Below, piece after piece: positions 1 through 11,184 of a stretch of DNA of 40,837 nt. The notes below the pieces were generated by a model. It ran no database searches and was not told the origin of the DNA. It saw only the letters and a list, made by a program, of their open reading frames with translations. A program made the translations under genes and the position numbers. This DNA is from Pseudomonadota bacterium. Its GTDB lineage: Bacteria; Pseudomonadota; Gammaproteobacteria; Pseudomonadales; Pseudomonadaceae. The stretch is taken from the NCBI GenBank assembly GCA_023388335.1, contig JAEWGL010000095.1, forward strand, positions 1 through 40,837, given 5' to 3'. Each line of letters begins with the position of its first letter. The stretch's first letter is position 1.

Positions 1-30
1 TTATTAAAATCATGGCCCCCTTTAATAATA

Positions 31-107
31 TGGGGTGGACGATGGGAATCGAACCCACGACAACTGGAATCACAATCCAGCGCTCTACCAACTGAGCTAC
101 GCCCACC
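31..107 (-). tRNA. tRNA-His (anticodon GTG)
   Basis: Read on the minus strand, the sequence folds as a complete cloverleaf. It has an acceptor beginning GGTGGGC, a TAGCTCAGTTGG D arm, an anticodon loop with GTG, a GGTTCGATTCC T arm and an encoded CCA. The additional 5' G (G-1) opposite discriminator C73 is the hallmark of tRNA-His. It lies 41 bases downstream of tRNA-Arg in the same direction, so the two are probably cut from one transcript. Confidence 0.97.
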
Positions 108-148
108 ATATCGCGATACAGCCTTACTTGCTTGCCCAAGCTGCCTAA

Positions 149-225
149 TGGCGCACCCGGCAGGACTCGAACCTGCGACCATCCGCTTAGAAGGCGGATG
201 CTCTATCCAGCTGAGCTACGGGCGC
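149..225 (-). tRNA. tRNA-Arg (anticodon TCT)
   Basis: Minus-strand cloverleaf with acceptor GCGCCCG paired to CGGGTGC, discriminator G and an encoded CCA. The anticodon stem-loop is CCGCCTTCTAAGCGG, giving anticodon TCT, which reads AGA/AGG. It lies upstream of tRNA-His in the same direction and is probably the first tRNA of the transcript. Confidence 0.97.
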
Positions 226-333
226 ATAAGCATTCTGCCTAACCGAACGATAGGCCACCAGACACGCTGGCAAACTACTCATTCTGCCCGACCTTGCCAA
301 CCAGTGCTAGGCCGTGCCCGACAAGTGCGGCAA

Positions 334-362
334 ATCTTATAGGCGAGCCGAAAGACCGTCAA
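334..362 (-). promoter_or_regulatory. Candidate promoter of the tRNA-Arg/tRNA-His transcript
   Basis: On the minus strand TTGACG (362-357) is followed by TATAAG (341-336, 15-bp spacer) or, one step on, TAAGAT (339-334, 17-bp spacer), then a GC-rich start region. It lies about 110 bases upstream of tRNA-Arg with no open gene between. The near-consensus -35 and the GC-rich discriminator suit a stable-RNA promoter. The exact -10 is uncertain. Confidence 0.5.
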
Positions 363-495
363 CACCTTTTTAAAAAAAATTCATTTTATTTAAGGGCTTA
401 GGGGATTTGCCGGACCAACCGCCTTTGCCCTCGGGTCGGGTCGTGAGAGAATGCGCCCCTCTTTTGTTCCCTTCTAGATGGTTAATCACGCGTCT

Positions 496-1350
496 ATGAC
501 TGCACACCTTATCGACGGCAAGGCGATCGCCGCCAACCTGCGCCAGCAGATTGCTCAACGTGTCGAAGAGCGTCGCCAGCAGGGCCTGCGCACGCCGGGC
601 CTGGCAGTGATCCTGGTCGGCACCGACCCTGCCTCCCAAGTCTATGTCTCGCACAAGCGCAAGGATTGCGAAGAAGTCGGCTTCATTTCCCAGGCCTTCG
701 ACCTGCCCAGCGATACCACGCAGCAAGCCCTGACCGACCTGATCGACCGTCTCAATGATGACCCGGCCGTGGACGGTATTCTCCTGCAATTGCCGCTGCC
801 GGCCCATCTGGACGCTTCGCTGCTGCTCGAGCGCATTCGTCCGGACAAGGATGTCGACGGTTTCCATCCTTATAATGTCGGCCGCCTGGCCCAGCGTATT
901 CCGTTGCTGCGTCCCTGCACCCCCAAGGGCATCATCGCCCTGCTGCACAGCACCGGACAGGAGCTCTACGGCCTGAATGCCGTGGTGGTGGGCGCCTCGA
1001 ACATCGTCGGCCGGCCAATGGCCATGGAATTGTTGCTGGCCGGCTGCACCGTGACCGTGACCCACCGCTTCACCAAGGACCTGGCCGACCATGTCAGCCG
1101 TGCCGACCTGGTCGTGGTGGCCGCCGGCAAACCGGGCCTGGTCAAGGGTGAGTGGATCAAGGAAGGCGCCATCGTCATCGATGTCGGCATCAACCGCCAG
1201 GAAGACGGCAAGCTGGTAGGCGACGTCGTCTACGAGACCGCCCTGCCCCGCGCTGGCTGGATCACCCCGGTCCCAGGTGGTGTAGGCCCGATGACCCGCG
1301 CGTGTCTGCTGGAGAACACCCTGTATGCGGCTGAAGAGCTGCATAAATAA
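496..1350 (+). CDS. folD: FolD, bifunctional methylenetetrahydrofolate dehydrogenase/cyclohydrolase
   Basis: Cytoplasmic one-carbon enzyme. It oxidises 5,10-methylene-THF to 5,10-methenyl-THF with NADP+ and hydrolyses this to 10-formyl-THF. The 284-residue product has the usual family length. Visible motifs are the YVSHKRKDCEEVG segment with the catalytic lysine, the PLPAHLD loop, DVDGFHPYNVGRL, the Rossmann segment VVVGASNIVGRPMA and the C-terminal TPVPGGVGPMTRA. I chose the ATG at 496 (MTAHLIDGK), where the family's conserved N-terminus begins. An in-frame ATG at 478 would add six residues, and neither start has a clear Shine-Dalgarno sequence. It is convergent with the ABC operon, with a long hairpin between them. 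Proximity to tRNA genes matches pseudomonad gene order as I remember it. Confidence 0.96.
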   Translation: MTAHLIDGKAIAANLRQQIAQRVEERRQQGLRTPGLAVILVGTDPASQVYVSHKRKDCEEVGFISQAFDLPSDTTQQALTDLIDRLNDDPAVDGILLQLPLPAHLDASLLLERIRPDKDVDGFHPYNVGRLAQRIPLLRPCTPKGIIALLHSTGQELYGLNAVVVGASNIVGRPMAMELLLAGCTVTVTHRFTKDLADHVSRADLVVVAAGKPGLVKGEWIKEGAIVIDVGINRQEDGKLVGDVVYETALPRAGWITPVPGGVGPMTRACLLENTLYAAEELHK

Positions 1351-1363
1351 AACGCTGTTGGGT

Positions 1364-1427
1364 TTTTGTAGCACCCGTGATATCGAGCGCCGCCCGCGCG
1401 GCGCTTGATATCACGGGTGCTACAAAA
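1364..1427. terminator. Long hairpin between the convergent folD and ABC operons
   Basis: Arms 1364-1393 and 1398-1427 are complementary over 30 bp with a single G-T pair and a 4-base loop (CCGC). The outer ends are TTTTGTA and TACAAAA, so a U-rich 3' end would form on either strand. The position suits a bidirectional terminator. The length and the GCGCCGC/GCGGCGC core also resemble dispersed intergenic repeats of pseudomonads, so it may belong to a genomic repeat family. Confidence 0.7.
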
Positions 1428-1470
1428 TCCAAGGCATGCACCTCTCAACCCTCATGCAATCGCCTTTCCC

Positions 1471-3210
<1,740 letters not shown>

Positions 3211-3260
3211 TGTCATCTCCCGATTGAGTTGTTCCATGAGGCCGTGCCGACACCGCCCGG

Positions 3261-3533
3261 CTAACCCCAGCGCATCACCACCCAGAGCCAGGCCAGCGAC
3301 AGCAGCGAGGCTACCCACAGCGGCCAGTCGCTGACCCCGATCACCAACAGGTGCAGGAAAGCGCTGGCCAACAGACCGATGAACAGCCGGTCGCCACGGG
3401 TGGTGGCGATCGGCAAAAAGCCACGGCGCTCCACGCAGGGGCTGCGCAGCTCGTAACCGCTCATGCCCAGCAGCAACAGGCCGACGGTGCTGAAGAACAG
3501 CGCCGTCGGCCAGGTCCAGGCCATCCACTCCAT
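3261..3533 (-). CDS. DUF2160 small membrane protein (GlpU-like)
   Basis: A 90-residue protein with about three hydrophobic segments: residues ~10-28 (ALFFSTVGLLLLGMSGYE), ~48-66 and ~70-88. It starts with MEWMAWTWPTA after a good AAGGGGG ribosome-binding site. Small proteins of this family occupy the same place, between a permease and the binding protein, in glycerol-type ABC operons. The family is known as DUF2160 and its molecular role is not established. It is probably an inner-membrane accessory subunit. Confidence 0.85.
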   Translation of the reverse strand: MEWMAWTWPTALFFSTVGLLLLGMSGYELRSPCVERRGFLPIATTRGDRLFIGLLASAFLHLLVIGVSDWPLWVASLLSLAWLWVVMRWG

Positions 3534-3545
3534 GTCGAACCCCCT

Positions 3546-4346
<801 letters not shown>

Positions 4347-4349
4347 GGC

Positions 4350-5209
<860 letters not shown>

Positions 5210-5213
<4 letters not shown>

Positions 5214-6307
5214 GGCGCGGCCTCCACCAGCACATCATCGACATAGAGCATCAGCCACTGCGCCGGCAGGCTGAGCCAGGCCTGCCCCGCGGGAAGCGGC
5301 CGATCCTCGCCCAGGCGCGCCTTGAGCCGGATGCCGCCCAGCTCAAGGGTGAGGATGCGGTAGGTACCCAAGTCCTCGACGTCTACCACGCGGGCGCTGA
5401 AGGCATCGTCGAACGGCGTGTCCCAGACCTGCACGAACTCCGGGCGGATACCCACCTGCACGCGCCCGCCGGGGTGCTGCGCCAGGTGCTGGCGCAAGGC
5501 GTCGGGCAAGGCCAGGTGCACATCAGAAAAGCCCACCCCATCACCCTGTGCGCAGACCTCGATGAGGTTCATCCCAGGGCTGCCGATGAAATAGCCGACA
5601 AAGGTATGCAGGGGGCGCTCGAAGAGTTCGCGCGGGGTGCCGAACTGGACGATCTGCCCGCCGTACATCACTGCGATCTTGTCGGCGAAGGTCGAGGCCT
5701 CCAGCTGATCATGGGTGACATAGATCATGGTGATGTTGAACTGCTCATGGATCTGCTTGAGCTTGCGCCGCAACTTCCATTTCAGGTGCGGGTCGATGAC
5801 TGTCAACGGCTCGTCGAAGAGGATCGCCGAGACATCGTCACGCACCAGGCCCCGGCCCATGGAGACCTTCTGCTTCTCGTCGGCGCTGAGGTTGCGCGCC
5901 CGCTTGTGCAGCACGTTGGCGAGGTCGAGGACCTCGGCGATCTCCTGCACCTTGCTGCGCACCCGTGCCTCCTCCAGGCCTTGATTGCGCAAGGGAAAGG
6001 CCAGGTTGTCGAACACGCTCATGGTGTCGTACACCACCGGAAACTGGAATACCTGGGCGATGTTGCGCGCCTGGGGAGACAGGGCGTTGACCACCTTGCC
6101 GTCGAACAGCACCTGGCCGTGGGACGGGCTGAGCAGTCCCGAGATGATGTTGAGCAAGGTCGACTTGCCGCAACCCGATGGCCCCAGCAGAGCATAGGCA
6201 CCGCCCTGCTCCCAGACATGGTCGAGTTCGCGCAGGGCGTAGTCGGCCTCCGCGTCCGGCTGCCGGCTGTAGCTGTGGGCCAGGCGCTGCAGACGGATCT
6301 CGGCCAT
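5210..6307 (-). CDS. ABC importer ATPase with degenerate signature motif (GlpT-like)
   Basis: A 365-residue MalK-type ATPase with a C-terminal regulatory TOBE-like region. It has a canonical Walker A (GPSGCGKST), Q-loop glutamine (QVFQFP), Walker B (AILFDEP) and H-loop histidine (YVTHDQLEA). The ABC signature is altered: LSADEKQKVSMGR replaces LSGGQ-type sequence. The D-loop is also unusual (TVIDPHLK). It overlaps the next permease gene by four bases, and its ATG shares a base with the stop of the upstream ATPase gene. Its partner has a good signature but lacks the H-loop histidine, so the pair should form one consensus and one degenerate ATP site. Confidence 0.93.
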
Positions 6308-7401
6308 CAGGCCACCCTCGCTTCACGCAGGCCCGGCGCCTGTACCAGTTGCCCGTCGTCAGCGAAGACGAACAGCTTGTGGGTGGGGATGAACACGCGG
6401 ATGGGCGTATCCACCGGGTATTCGTGCACGCCTGGCAGGTGCAGGATCATTCGCCAGTGCTCGTTGCGCACGTGCAGGAAGGTTTCCGAGCCGCTGATCT
6501 CGGCCAGTTCCACCAGCACCGCCAACTCCAGGTCATCATCATGGGACGGCACCAGGCTGACATGGCTGGGGCGAACACCGTAGCGGTACTCGCCATCGCC
6601 GATGCGGCGCAGGTCGGCATTGAGGGCGAAATGCACGGCGCCCGCCAGGCTTACCTCGTTACCCGCGATACGGCCGGGGATCAGGTTGATCGGCGGCTCG
6701 GAAAACAGCTCGGCCGCCAGCACATTGCGCGGGCGGTGATAGACCTCTGCCGTCAGCCCGCTCTGCACGATGCGGCCTTCATGCAGGACGGTCGTGGTCC
6801 CGCCCAGGGCCAACGCCTCGCTGGGTTCGGTGGTGGCGTACACGGCGATGCAGTGGCGCGCGGCGAACAATGCGCGCATTTCCTGGCGCAGCTCCTCGCG
6901 CAGCTTGTAATCGAGGTTGACCAGTGGCTCGTCGAACAGGATCAGCTCGGCATCCTTGACCAGCGCGCGGGCCATGGCTGTGCGCTGTTGCTGACCGCCA
7001 GACAGCTCCAGCGGCAGGCGCGCAAGAAAGCCGTCGATATGCAGCATGCGCGCGGTTTCATGCACGCGGCGGCGAATCTCCTCCTCGCCCAGGCGTGCCT
7101 GACGCAGTGGCGAGGCGATGTTCTCGAACACGCTCAGGGTCGGGTAGTTGATGAACTGCTGGTAGACCATCGAGACATTGCGCCGACGCACCGGCCGCCC
7201 GGTCACGTCTTCGCCATTCATCAGCACCCGCCCCTGATCCGGGCGGTCGAGCCCGGCCATCAGGCGCATCAGGCTGGTCTTGCCGCAGAGGGTGCGGCCA
7301 AGCAGGACATTGAACGAGCCAGGCTCGAAACGCAGGCAGGCGTCATCGATCCACACCTGGTTGTCGACGCTGCGACTGACATGCTCCAGCACAAGGGACA
7401 T
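6307..7401 (-). CDS. ABC importer ATPase lacking the H-loop histidine (GlpS-like)
   Basis: A 364-residue ATPase and first gene of the operon. Walker A is GRTLCGKTS, the Q-loop is VYQQFINYP, the signature is the canonical LSGGQQQRTAMARAL and Walker B is LILFDEP. Where MalK-type proteins have YVTHDQ.EA, this one has YATTEPSEA, so the switch histidine is replaced by threonine. A C-terminal regulatory domain follows. The ATG at 7401 has AGAAGG upstream at about eight bases. A strong candidate sigma-54 promoter ends about 40 bases upstream. Function is ATP-driven uptake with the second ATPase; this subunit probably contributes the working signature motif. Confidence 0.93.
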   Translation of the reverse strand: MSLVLEHVSRSVDNQVWIDDACLRFEPGSFNVLLGRTLCGKTSLMRLMAGLDRPDQGRVLMNGEDVTGRPVRRRNVSMVYQQFINYPTLSVFENIASPLRQARLGEEEIRRRVHETARMLHIDGFLARLPLELSGGQQQRTAMARALVKDAELILFDEPLVNLDYKLREELRQEMRALFAARHCIAVYATTEPSEALALGGTTTVLHEGRIVQSGLTAEVYHRPRNVLAAELFSEPPINLIPGRIAGNEVSLAGAVHFALNADLRRIGDGEYRYGVRPSHVSLVPSHDDDLELAVLVELAEISGSETFLHVRNEHWRMILHLPGVHEYPVDTPIRVFIPTHKLFVFADDGQLVQAPGLREARVA

Positions 7402-7443
7402 GGCATGACCTTCTTGTCGTTATCGGGCAGGCGTCTTCACAGA

Positions 7444-7458
7444 GCCAGATCCGTGCCA
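7444..7458 (-). promoter_or_regulatory. Sigma-54 (-24/-12) promoter of the glycerol-type ABC operon
   Basis: Minus strand reads TGGCACGGATCTGGCT. The -24 element TGGCACG is a perfect match, and the -12 element is TGGC instead of TTGC, with correct GG-to-GC spacing. Transcription would start near 7432, about 30 bases before the ATG at 7401. The divergent neighbour encodes a sigma-54 activator. Confidence 0.8.
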
Positions 7459-7533
7459 GGTGCCGCATCGGCGAGCAATACCCTGATTGCGCTGCGTTTT
7501 GTCCCACCCGCGCTACCAGGCGCTGAGCGCTGC

Positions 7534-7604
7534 TGGACAGTTTTCGCTGAACACATGAACAGGGTCGCCATTGACATTGAACAGTCCTGAACGACACTGA
7601 ACAG
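7534..7604. repeat. TGAAC repeat cluster, candidate activator-binding (enhancer) region
   Basis: Plus-strand TGAAC occurs at 7548, 7556, 7578, 7588 and 7598, most followed by A or AG. A related TGGACAG lies at 7534 and a TTGACA at 7571. Four copies (7548, 7578, 7588, 7598) sit on a 10-bp register, so on one face of the helix. The cluster lies about 100-170 bp upstream of the predicted sigma-54 start, the usual distance for an enhancer, and directly in front of the activator's own gene, so autoregulation is possible. Confidence 0.6.
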
Positions 7605-7644
7605 CGGTCGGCAGAAAAACAACAACACCACACAGGACAGGCCC

Positions 7645-9468
7645 ATGGCCGCATCCGCTTCGACCCATGCCCAATTGATCCAGGCTTCCTGGGCGCGATG
7701 CCGCGCGCATGGCCTGGAGCACCACAGCGCGCCTGACTTCGACAGCCTGACTGGGAGCGAGCTGGGCGCCTTGCTCGACCGCCAGCAGGCCTTACTGCAG
7801 CTCATTCGCCACGAGGTCATGCCGCAGTACGCGCATCTGCTGGGCAACTCCAATTACCTGGTCATGCTCAGCGATGCCCAAGGCTGCCTGCTCGAAACCT
7901 GGGGCACCCAGCGCTTCATCGACCCGCGGCAGGGACATGGTTTCGAGACGGGGGCGCAGTGGTGCGAGCAAGGGGTCGGCACCAACGCCATCGGTACCGC
8001 ACTGGCCCATGGCGGCCCGGTGCATGTGGGCCAGGACGAGCATTTCCTCAAGCAGAACCGCTTCATGGCCAGCGCCGCCGCACCCCTGTTCGATGCCGAG
8101 CGGCGCCTGGTCGGCGTGCTGGATGTGTCCAGCGACAGTTACCTGCCCGCCGCGCAGACCCTGGGCCTGGTGCGCATGATGGGCCAGAGCCTGGAGAATC
8201 GGCTGATCCTTGCGCGGTACGCCGCGTGCTACCGGCAGCTCTTGTTCAACACCGGACCGAACAACCTCGACAGCCCCTGGGGCGGCCTGCTGGTGTTCGA
8301 CGACAGCGGCCTGGTGCTGGCCGCCAATCACCGCGCCGACAGCCTGCTTGGACAGAGCCCAGTGCACCGCACCCTGGAGCAGCTGTTCCAGACCCCGCTG
8401 CAACACTTGCTCGACCAGCCCGAAGCTCACCCCTTTGCCGTGCAGGTCACCGGCCGCCACCGCTTCCACTGCCAATGGCAAGCACCGCAGCAGGTACCCC
8501 CCACCGCAGCCAAGGCGATGCCGCCCCTTGCCGGTGACGCCCGGGTGGACCGCGCAATGGCTCAGGCCAGCCTGTTGCTGGAGAAGGACATCCCGCTGCT
8601 GATTCAGGGCGAGACGGGTGTCGGCAAGGATGTCTTCGTCAACAGCCTGCACCGCGCCAGCAGCCGGGCCCAAGGCCCCTTGGTGGCCGTCAACTGCGCG
8701 GCGATTCCCGCCGAACTGGTCGAGTCGGAACTGTTCGGCTACGAGAAAGGAGCCTTCACCGGCGCCCATCACAAAGGCAGCCCCGGGCTGATCCGCAAGG
8801 CCGACCACGGCGTGCTGTTCCTCGACGAGATCGGCGACATGCCGCTACCGACCCAGGCCCGCCTGCTGCGTGTGCTGCAGGCCCGCAGTATCCAGCCGCT
8901 GGGCTGCGGCGAACCGATCGCCGTGGACATCCGCGTGGTCTCGGCGAGCAACCGCGACCTTGCCGCCGCGGTACGCGCCGGGCGTTTTCGCCAAGACCTC
9001 TACTACCGTATCGCCGGCCTTACCCTCACCCTGCCGCCCCTGCGCGAGCGCAGCGACCGCCGCGCGCTGATCGAGCAGGTCCACCAGCAGTATCGCGAAC
9101 CCGGGCAACCAGACCGGCTCACCCCCGAACTGCTCGCCGTGCTGCTGGCGCACCCCTGGCCTGGCAACCTGCGCCAACTGGTCAGCGTGATGCAGGTCGC
9201 GCTGGCCCTGGCCGGGCCTCAGTCGATCAACATCGAGCACCTGCCCGAAAGCTTTCTCACCGAGCTGCCCGGGCATACGCCGATGGCGTGCGCAGAAGCG
9301 GACACCGGCACCGAGGCGGACCTCGCCAGCCTGCTGCGCTCGGCCCAGGGCAATGTGTCGTCGCTGGCCAGAAGCCTGGGCATCAGCCGCACGACCTTGT
9401 ACAAGCGGCTGCGCGAGCTGGAGGTTATCGGCAAGCCTGACGCGAGGAGCGTCGAGACGCCGCGTTAG
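7645..9468 (+). CDS. Sigma-54-dependent transcriptional activator, AcoR type (GAF-AAA+-Fis HTH)
   Basis: A 607-residue cytoplasmic activator. An N-terminal GAF-like sensor (~60-190, with the AcoR-family stretch GVGTNAIGTALAHGGPVHV) is followed by a PAS-like linker (~210-275). The AAA+ domain has Walker A GETGVGKD (322-329), the sigma-54-contacting GAFTGA loop (369-374) and Walker B LFLDEI (391-396). The C-terminal Fis-type helix-turn-helix is NVSSLARSLGISRTTLYKRL. The ATG at 7645 follows AGGACAGG. It is divergent from the ABC operon, whose promoter carries a -24/-12 element, so it is the likely activator. The inducer is unknown; a polyol or a catabolite sensed by GAF is inferred. Confidence 0.95.
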   Translation: MAASASTHAQLIQASWARCRAHGLEHHSAPDFDSLTGSELGALLDRQQALLQLIRHEVMPQYAHLLGNSNYLVMLSDAQGCLLETWGTQRFIDPRQGHGFETGAQWCEQGVGTNAIGTALAHGGPVHVGQDEHFLKQNRFMASAAAPLFDAERRLVGVLDVSSDSYLPAAQTLGLVRMMGQSLENRLILARYAACYRQLLFNTGPNNLDSPWGGLLVFDDSGLVLAANHRADSLLGQSPVHRTLEQLFQTPLQHLLDQPEAHPFAVQVTGRHRFHCQWQAPQQVPPTAAKAMPPLAGDARVDRAMAQASLLLEKDIPLLIQGETGVGKDVFVNSLHRASSRAQGPLVAVNCAAIPAELVESELFGYEKGAFTGAHHKGSPGLIRKADHGVLFLDEIGDMPLPTQARLLRVLQARSIQPLGCGEPIAVDIRVVSASNRDLAAAVRAGRFRQDLYYRIAGLTLTLPPLRERSDRRALIEQVHQQYREPGQPDRLTPELLAVLLAHPWPGNLRQLVSVMQVALALAGPQSINIEHLPESFLTELPGHTPMACAEADTGTEADLASLLRSAQGNVSSLARSLGISRTTLYKRLRELEVIGKPDARSVETPR

Positions 9469-9632
9469 CTTCGCCCTCCGGCACGGGCACTCCATAGGCG
9501 GTCATACGGCCTCTTGGGCTGGCCCGAAACTTGCCCTCTTCCCTTCCGTCGGTTATCGCCAAGCGCTTGCGGCCCCCTTAGCCCGCCTCGATTGCACCGA
9601 GATAGAGCCTGGCAATGCCAAGGTGCACCACA

Positions 9633-9647
9633 ACTGGTCAGACCGGT
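9633..9647. promoter_or_regulatory. Upstream FadR-type operator
   Basis: ACTGGTCAGACCGGT is an inverted repeat (ACTGGTC / GACCGGT, one mismatch) with the TGGT...ACC pattern typical of FadR-subfamily GntR operators. It sits ~72 bp upstream of the predicted transcription start of the dicarboxylate carrier. A related site lies at 9721-9735. The rest of 9469-9812 shows no gene that I can support. Confidence 0.55.
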
Positions 9648-9682
9648 AAAGCCAAAAGCTCCACTTTTCGTCCTCGCGAGCC

Positions 9683-9712
9683 TTGCAAACTGCGAAAATG
9701 AGGGCCTACACT
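9683..9712 (+). promoter_or_regulatory. Candidate sigma-70 promoter of the DctA-like gene
   Basis: TTGCAA (9683-9688) and TACACT (9707-9712) are separated by 18 bp, predicting a start near 9719. The second operator begins right after it at 9721, a position suited to blocking initiation. Confidence 0.55.
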
Positions 9713-9720
9713 GCCCACGC

Positions 9721-9735
9721 ACTGGACAAACCGGT
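9721..9735. promoter_or_regulatory. Downstream FadR-type operator overlapping the transcription start
   Basis: ACTGGACAAACCGGT matches the upstream site ACTGGTCAGACCGGT at 12 of 15 positions, and both are followed by AA. It covers the predicted +1 to +15. Two like sites 88 bp apart, one at the start point, suggest repression, possibly with looping. Confidence 0.55.
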
Positions 9736-9812
9736 AAGACCACAATAATTAAGTCCTACGCTCTTTGCCCTGCGTGGCACCGAAGCAAGGACACCGATCA
9801 GAGATCCCTCCC

Positions 9813-11123
9813 ATGCTCAAATGGTGCTCGCGTTCGATCTTCCTTCAGGTAGTGCTCGGCCTGCTCCTCGGCGTCGCTTGCGGCCTCAGCGCCCCTGAAC
9901 TCTCGCTGCAACTCAAACCCCTCGGTGACGGCTTCATCAAGCTGATCAAGATGCTTATCGGCCTGATCGTGTTCTGCGTGGTGGTCAGCGGCATCTCCGG
10001 CGCCGGCGACCTGAAGAAGGTCGGGCGCATCGGCCTCAAGTCGGTCATCTACTTCGAAGTCCTCACCACCATTGCCCTGATCATCGGCCTGGTGCTGGCG
10101 TTCAGTACTGGTATCGGCAGTGGCGCCAACATCCACCTGGACCAGCTATCGAGTGCCGACGCCAACGGCCTGGCCGAGCGTGGCCAGCATATCCACGGCG
10201 CGACTGCGTTCTTCATGGACCTGATCCCGACCTCGGTGGTGGGTGCCTTCGCCGATAATAATATTCTCCAGGTCCTGTTGTTCTCGGTGCTGTTCGGCAG
10301 CGCGCTGAACCTGGTTGGTGAAGCGGCTTCGGGCATCTCGCGGTTGATCAACGAGCTCAGCCACGTGATCTTCCGCATCATGGGCATGATCGTGCGCCTG
10401 GCGCCCATCGGCGTGTTCGGTGCCATCGCCTTCACCACCAGCAAATATGGCTTGGAATCGCTGCAGCACCTGGGCGGCCTGGTGGCGCTGTTCTACCTGA
10501 CCTGCGCAGGCTTCGTGCTGCTGGTCCTGGGCACGGTGATGCGCCTGTCGGGTCTGAGGATGCTGCCCTTCATCAAGTACCTGCGCGAAGAGCTGACCAT
10601 CGTCCTGGGCACCGCCTCGTCCGACGCCGTGCTGCCGCAGATCATGCGCAAGCTCGAGCACCTGGGCATCGGCAGCTCCACCGTCGGCCTGGTCATCCCC
10701 ACCGGCTACTCGTTCAACCTCGATGGTTTCTCGATCTACCTGACCTTGGCCATCGTGTTCATCGCCAACGCCACCGGCACGCCGCTGGCCATGACCGACC
10801 TGCTGACCATTCTGCTGGTGTCACTGGTAACCTCCAAGGGCGCCCACGGCATTCCAGGCTCGGCCCTGGTGATCCTTGCCGCGACCCTGACCGCCGTGCC
10901 GGCGATCCCGGTGGTCGGCTTGGTGCTGGTGCTGGCGGTGGACTGGTTCATGGGCATCGGCCGGGCGCTGACCAACCTGATCGGTAACTGCGTCGCCACC
11001 GTGGCGATCGCCCGCTGGGAGCGTGATATCGACCTGGAGCGTGCGCAGAATGTGCTGGCCAACAAGCCAGGCTTCGCGCCATTGCCGCGCAAGCAGGCCA
11101 ACGCCCATCAACAGGAATTCTGA
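9813..11123 (+). CDS. DctA-like dicarboxylate/amino-acid:cation symporter (DAACS family)
   Basis: A 436-residue inner-membrane carrier of the glutamate transporter fold. Visible features are the N-terminal membrane segments, the re-entrant loop VLGTASSDAVLPQIM (TSSSESALP in true DctA) and the family motif VIPTGYSFNLDGFSIYLT. A second hairpin follows at about SKGAHGIPGSALVIL. The ATG at 9813 gives MLKWCSRSIFLQ; the frame remains open upstream only through non-ATG codons. The carrier is followed in the same direction by two GntR-family regulators, and paired operators flank its promoter. C4-dicarboxylate or a related organic acid is the likely substrate. Divergence from classical DctA leaves this open. 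Confidence 0.9.
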   Translation: MLKWCSRSIFLQVVLGLLLGVACGLSAPELSLQLKPLGDGFIKLIKMLIGLIVFCVVVSGISGAGDLKKVGRIGLKSVIYFEVLTTIALIIGLVLAFSTGIGSGANIHLDQLSSADANGLAERGQHIHGATAFFMDLIPTSVVGAFADNNILQVLLFSVLFGSALNLVGEAASGISRLINELSHVIFRIMGMIVRLAPIGVFGAIAFTTSKYGLESLQHLGGLVALFYLTCAGFVLLVLGTVMRLSGLRMLPFIKYLREELTIVLGTASSDAVLPQIMRKLEHLGIGSSTVGLVIPTGYSFNLDGFSIYLTLAIVFIANATGTPLAMTDLLTILLVSLVTSKGAHGIPGSALVILAATLTAVPAIPVVGLVLVLAVDWFMGIGRALTNLIGNCVATVAIARWERDIDLERAQNVLANKPGFAPLPRKQANAHQQEF

Positions 11124-11129
11124 TTGGCC

Positions 11130-11153
11130 GGGGCCGGCGAAGGCGCCGGCCCC
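11130..11153. terminator. GC-rich hairpin between the carrier gene and its regulator
   Basis: Perfect 10-bp arms GGGGCCGGCG (11130-11139) and CGCCGGCCCC (11144-11153) with an AAGG loop, seven bases after the carrier's stop codon. No T-run follows. It is more likely a processing or attenuating stem that lowers readthrough into the regulator genes than a full terminator. Confidence 0.55.
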
Positions 11154-11184
11154 GTTAAGGAGCAACGATGCTAAGGAGCCAACC

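Noticed and set aside
478..495. Upstream ATG of folD as the start
   Set aside because: The family N-terminus begins with MTAHLIDGK at 496; neither ATG has a strong ribosome-binding site, so this is kept only as an alternative.
7571..7600. Sigma-70 promoter for the activator gene built on TTGACA at 7571
   Set aside because: No acceptable -10 hexamer is found 16-18 bp downstream; the word fits the TGAAC repeat cluster better.
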